Assembly (NCBI RefSeq): GCF_018446385.1
Contig: NC_055996.1
Span: 17,037,317-17,101,316 of the forward strand
DNA from: Zingiber officinale
Lineage: Eukaryota > Streptophyta > Magnoliopsida > Zingiberales > Zingiberaceae
Direction of reading: 5' to 3'
Length of the DNA: 64,000 nucleotides
Shown: positions 61,715-64,000 of the stretch, piece by piece
Layout: every line of letters starts with the position of its first letter
Numbering within the stretch: position 1 is the first letter of the stretch
Made by a program: the position numbers and the translations under genes
Notes under the pieces: model-generated
Databases searched by the model: none
The model's input: only the letters and a program-made list of their open reading frames with translations
Told to the model about the DNA's origin: nothing

Positions 61715-63996
61715 AATTTATGAGAAATCAAATACACATAACTAAATCGTGTGAAGTCATCAATAAATGTAATGAAATATGAACTTCTACTTTTAGTGTT
61801 CACATTCATTGGACTGCAAATATCTGAATGAATTAATTATAATGGTGATTCAACTCTAATAGTTTTACCAAATGATTTTCTAGTTGCTTTTCTAACAAGA
61901 CAATGCTCACATATAGACAAATTAACTTATCATGATTGTCGATCAAACCCTCTATAGCTAATCTATTCATTCGTTCTTATCCCATAAGTCCTAGTTTAGC
62001 ATGTCAAACTTCATCATTAATATCAACATTACTAGTAAGAACAATGTTTAAAAAATAACCATCATCGTCGTAATCAATACCTGGTTCTACATCAAGAATC
62101 ATGAAACTATTCAATACATAATCATATCCTATTAACGTAGAGTTAATTCTTAGTTCCACACAACGACTATAAAAATTTATACAATAACCTAAATCAAGAA
62201 GACACCATACTATTAAAAACAAAGTATGTCCAACACGTAGGTTGAGTTTGCAAGTGTCAACTCCTTTGACTTCAATCATTATATTATTTCCCACATATAT
62301 CCATTTATTTCCAGCTGGTACCCAACAGTCCTCCACGTATGTAGTTGGATCATAAGCTACATAATTCGTTGCTCCTAAATCTATAATCCACAAAGAATAA
62401 GAATCAGCAAACAACACTGAATTAGCAACATGTTGCTCATGAAAAGAAGATAAACATTAATATACTTCTTTTGGCCTAGTACAATCCCGAGCAAAATGAC
62501 CATTCTTGCTACAACTATAGCAAGTCAGCTTTCTCTTAGGTTTTTTCCAATATTTCTTTATTTTTCTTCTTGATTTGGTCTTGCCCAGCAACAACACTAA
62601 CTTCCTTTCCTTTTCCCTTTCCTCTCTTAAACTATCTTTTTTTTATTCTTGGAACCAGAATCTTTAGCTACAAAATCTTGCCCAGTAATCCTTGCAGATT
62701 CTATTCTCTCCGCCTCAAGTTCAACATGGCGCAAGATATTAGTAAAAATATTGATACTCTCACTATGTGTCAGATTATGTTTCATCATTTTCCAAGAATT
62801 AGGAAGGAAATGAATTAATACTTAAACTTGTTGTTCATCAGTTAACTTAAGCTCTCGAATCATATTACTCATTTCCCTCAGATATTCAGCCATGGTAACA
62901 TTTGAGCATCTTTTATAGCTGTCAAACTTAATTATCAATTGACAAAGCTTACTGAGACTTAATCCACTGTACTTCTCTTTAAGGGTTGTCTAGACAACAT
63001 GAGCCAATGGTAATGGCTCATACTCAAATACCAGATTATCCACCATTGAACTAATCAATATTCTCTTATCAGTGAAATCATTTTTTCATGCTTTATAGGC
63101 ATCAAATGTTAGTAATTAGCCCTAAGAGCCAATCATGAGATGATTAGGCTTTTTGGATTAATAATTGAGTTAGACTTGAATGAACTCACTCATTGGATTA
63201 AGTGTAATCCGAATTAGACTTATTGAGTTAGACTCAAATAGATCCAATTGTTGGATTGAGTCGAATTGCATGGGAATCAATGGGTTAGACTCATTGGGTG
63301 AACTTGAGTTCACCAAGGAAGTTGAATGGTCAAAATTCAACCATTAGATTGAATGGTTGCTTTTGAGCCATTGGATTAGAAGATGAAAGAGTGAAGACTC
63401 TTGGTATTCCATGGGATAGCTATAAATATCATTTGAATGATATTTTTCATAAGATTTGATCACTTGAGAAGGTGAAAGGTCTCTTTTGCTTCTTCTTCTT
63501 CCTCCTTTCCTTGCTTGGCCGAAACATACATTTGAGGTTGCTAGCACAACCTTGTGTGTTTCCTTCTCCATCTTGTTGAGTTTGTGAGATAAACGAAGGC
63601 AAGGCTTGTTCGTGTGGATACCGTAAAGGCGCGAACGCTTGATCGTGCTATGATCCGAGCTGTCGGGAGATCGTGAGCGCACTTCAAAGGTATAACTCTA
63701 TCATGTCATTAGATCTAACTTAGTATAAGATTATGTTTCCCTTCGCATGAATCTTCTGGAGGAAATAAGTTTTTCCGCTGCGCGTTTGCGTGTTTAAGCA
63801 ACTACTCCCTTACATCAAAGTCATATTTGTGTTGTGATGTAGAACCAACAACAAGTTCTTCAATGAACTAATTTAGAGTCTCTAGAACTTCTTGTTTCTC
63901 AAAAATGTATTGTATCTTGAGGTGCCAGATTTTATAGTTATCCCTATATAATTTCTCTCTCTTATTGAGTTCAGCCATGATGTTCTTAGTTGCCAT
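61715..63996 (-). pseudogene. Outer Copia gag, protease and start of integrase
   Basis: The minus strand gag starts with the ATG at 63996 (MATKNIMAELNKREKLYRD). It is interrupted by the solo LTR at 63107-63814 and goes on with gag blocks (SSMVDNLVFEYEPLPLA, LSKLCQLIIKFDSYK, NIFTNILRHVELEAERIE). The zinc knuckle CYSCSKNGHFARDC is at about 62475-62520. The protease follows with WIIDLGATNYVA, where the catalytic D-S/T-G reads DLG. From about 61990 to 61715 the integrase N-terminus is cut by CACTA-2 in the core after RFSYVYLIS. The gag frame is continuous across the LTR if that is ignored. Scattered stops show it is dead. The 5' LTR lies outside the window. Confidence 0.78.
63107..63814 (+). mobile_element. 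Solo LTR (short form) in outer Copia gag
   Basis: 708 bp, from TGTTAGTAATTAGCCC to CTCCCTTACA. TCAAA at 63102-63106 and 63815-63819 is a perfect TSD. It aligns with both ends of the 1637-bp solo LTR at 3544-5180 but lacks about 0.9 kb between them, so it is an internally deleted form. The ORF on its minus strand is not a gene. Confidence 0.88.
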
Positions 63997-64000
63997 AATC

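Overview
The window is nuclear DNA from a flowering plant. It contains a spliced gene with 13 exons and GT-AG introns, a single-exon LRR receptor kinase, and abundant nested Copia, TRIM, CACTA, SINE and Gypsy elements. The GC-rich kinase coding sequence and the Copia content fit a monocot, possibly Zingiberales, but that is inference. Only two cellular genes look intact. Almost everything else is transposable-element sequence. Layout: 1-5700 is a repeat cluster with three solo LTRs, each with a perfect 5-bp target-site duplication (TSD), and a foldback element that two of them have broken up. 5700-7185 is AT-rich with a diverged direct duplication. 7186-25523 (+) is an XEG113-type extensin arabinosyltransferase (635 aa by my exon model). 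Its intron 4 carries a complete but decayed Copia element (10029-19357, minus orientation, TSD CAAAG). 25524-27321 is intergenic. 27322-30795 (-) is a single-exon LRR receptor-like (pseudo)kinase of the Arabidopsis At4g36180 type. An inverted-repeat MITE lies upstream of it at about 31642-31947. From about 34840 to the right edge lies a deep nest. The outer shell is a minus-strand Copia whose gag starts at 63996 and whose RNase H ends near 35990. Inside it are: CACTA-1 (36215-41063), which holds a TRIM (36556-37222) and a captured ECT/YTHDF-like gene fragment; a + strand Copia (41293-50444, TSD ATGAA) in the RNase H region; a gag-bearing Copia derivative (about 50870-56982, minus) itself split by a solo LTR (53113-54085); a Gypsy-type LTR piece with an array of about eleven 111-bp palindromic units (about 57560-58810); CACTA-2, with one end at 61714, which holds P5CS exons (59285-60030, minus) and a SINE (61220-61394); and a solo LTR (63107-63814). 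Several reading frames of the outer elements become continuous again when the insert and one TSD copy are ignored, which gives a relative order of insertion. The least expected observations are: a pair of similar hairpins with three compensatory base-pair changes in the leader of the + strand Copia; two CACTA elements with related ends that each carry a different host-gene fragment (an m6A-reader N-terminal region and a proline-biosynthesis enzyme); the foldback element broken up by solo LTRs; and a palindromic repeat array upstream of a probable LTR TATA box. All coordinates were read by eye. Family assignments come from remembered motif knowledge, not database searches.
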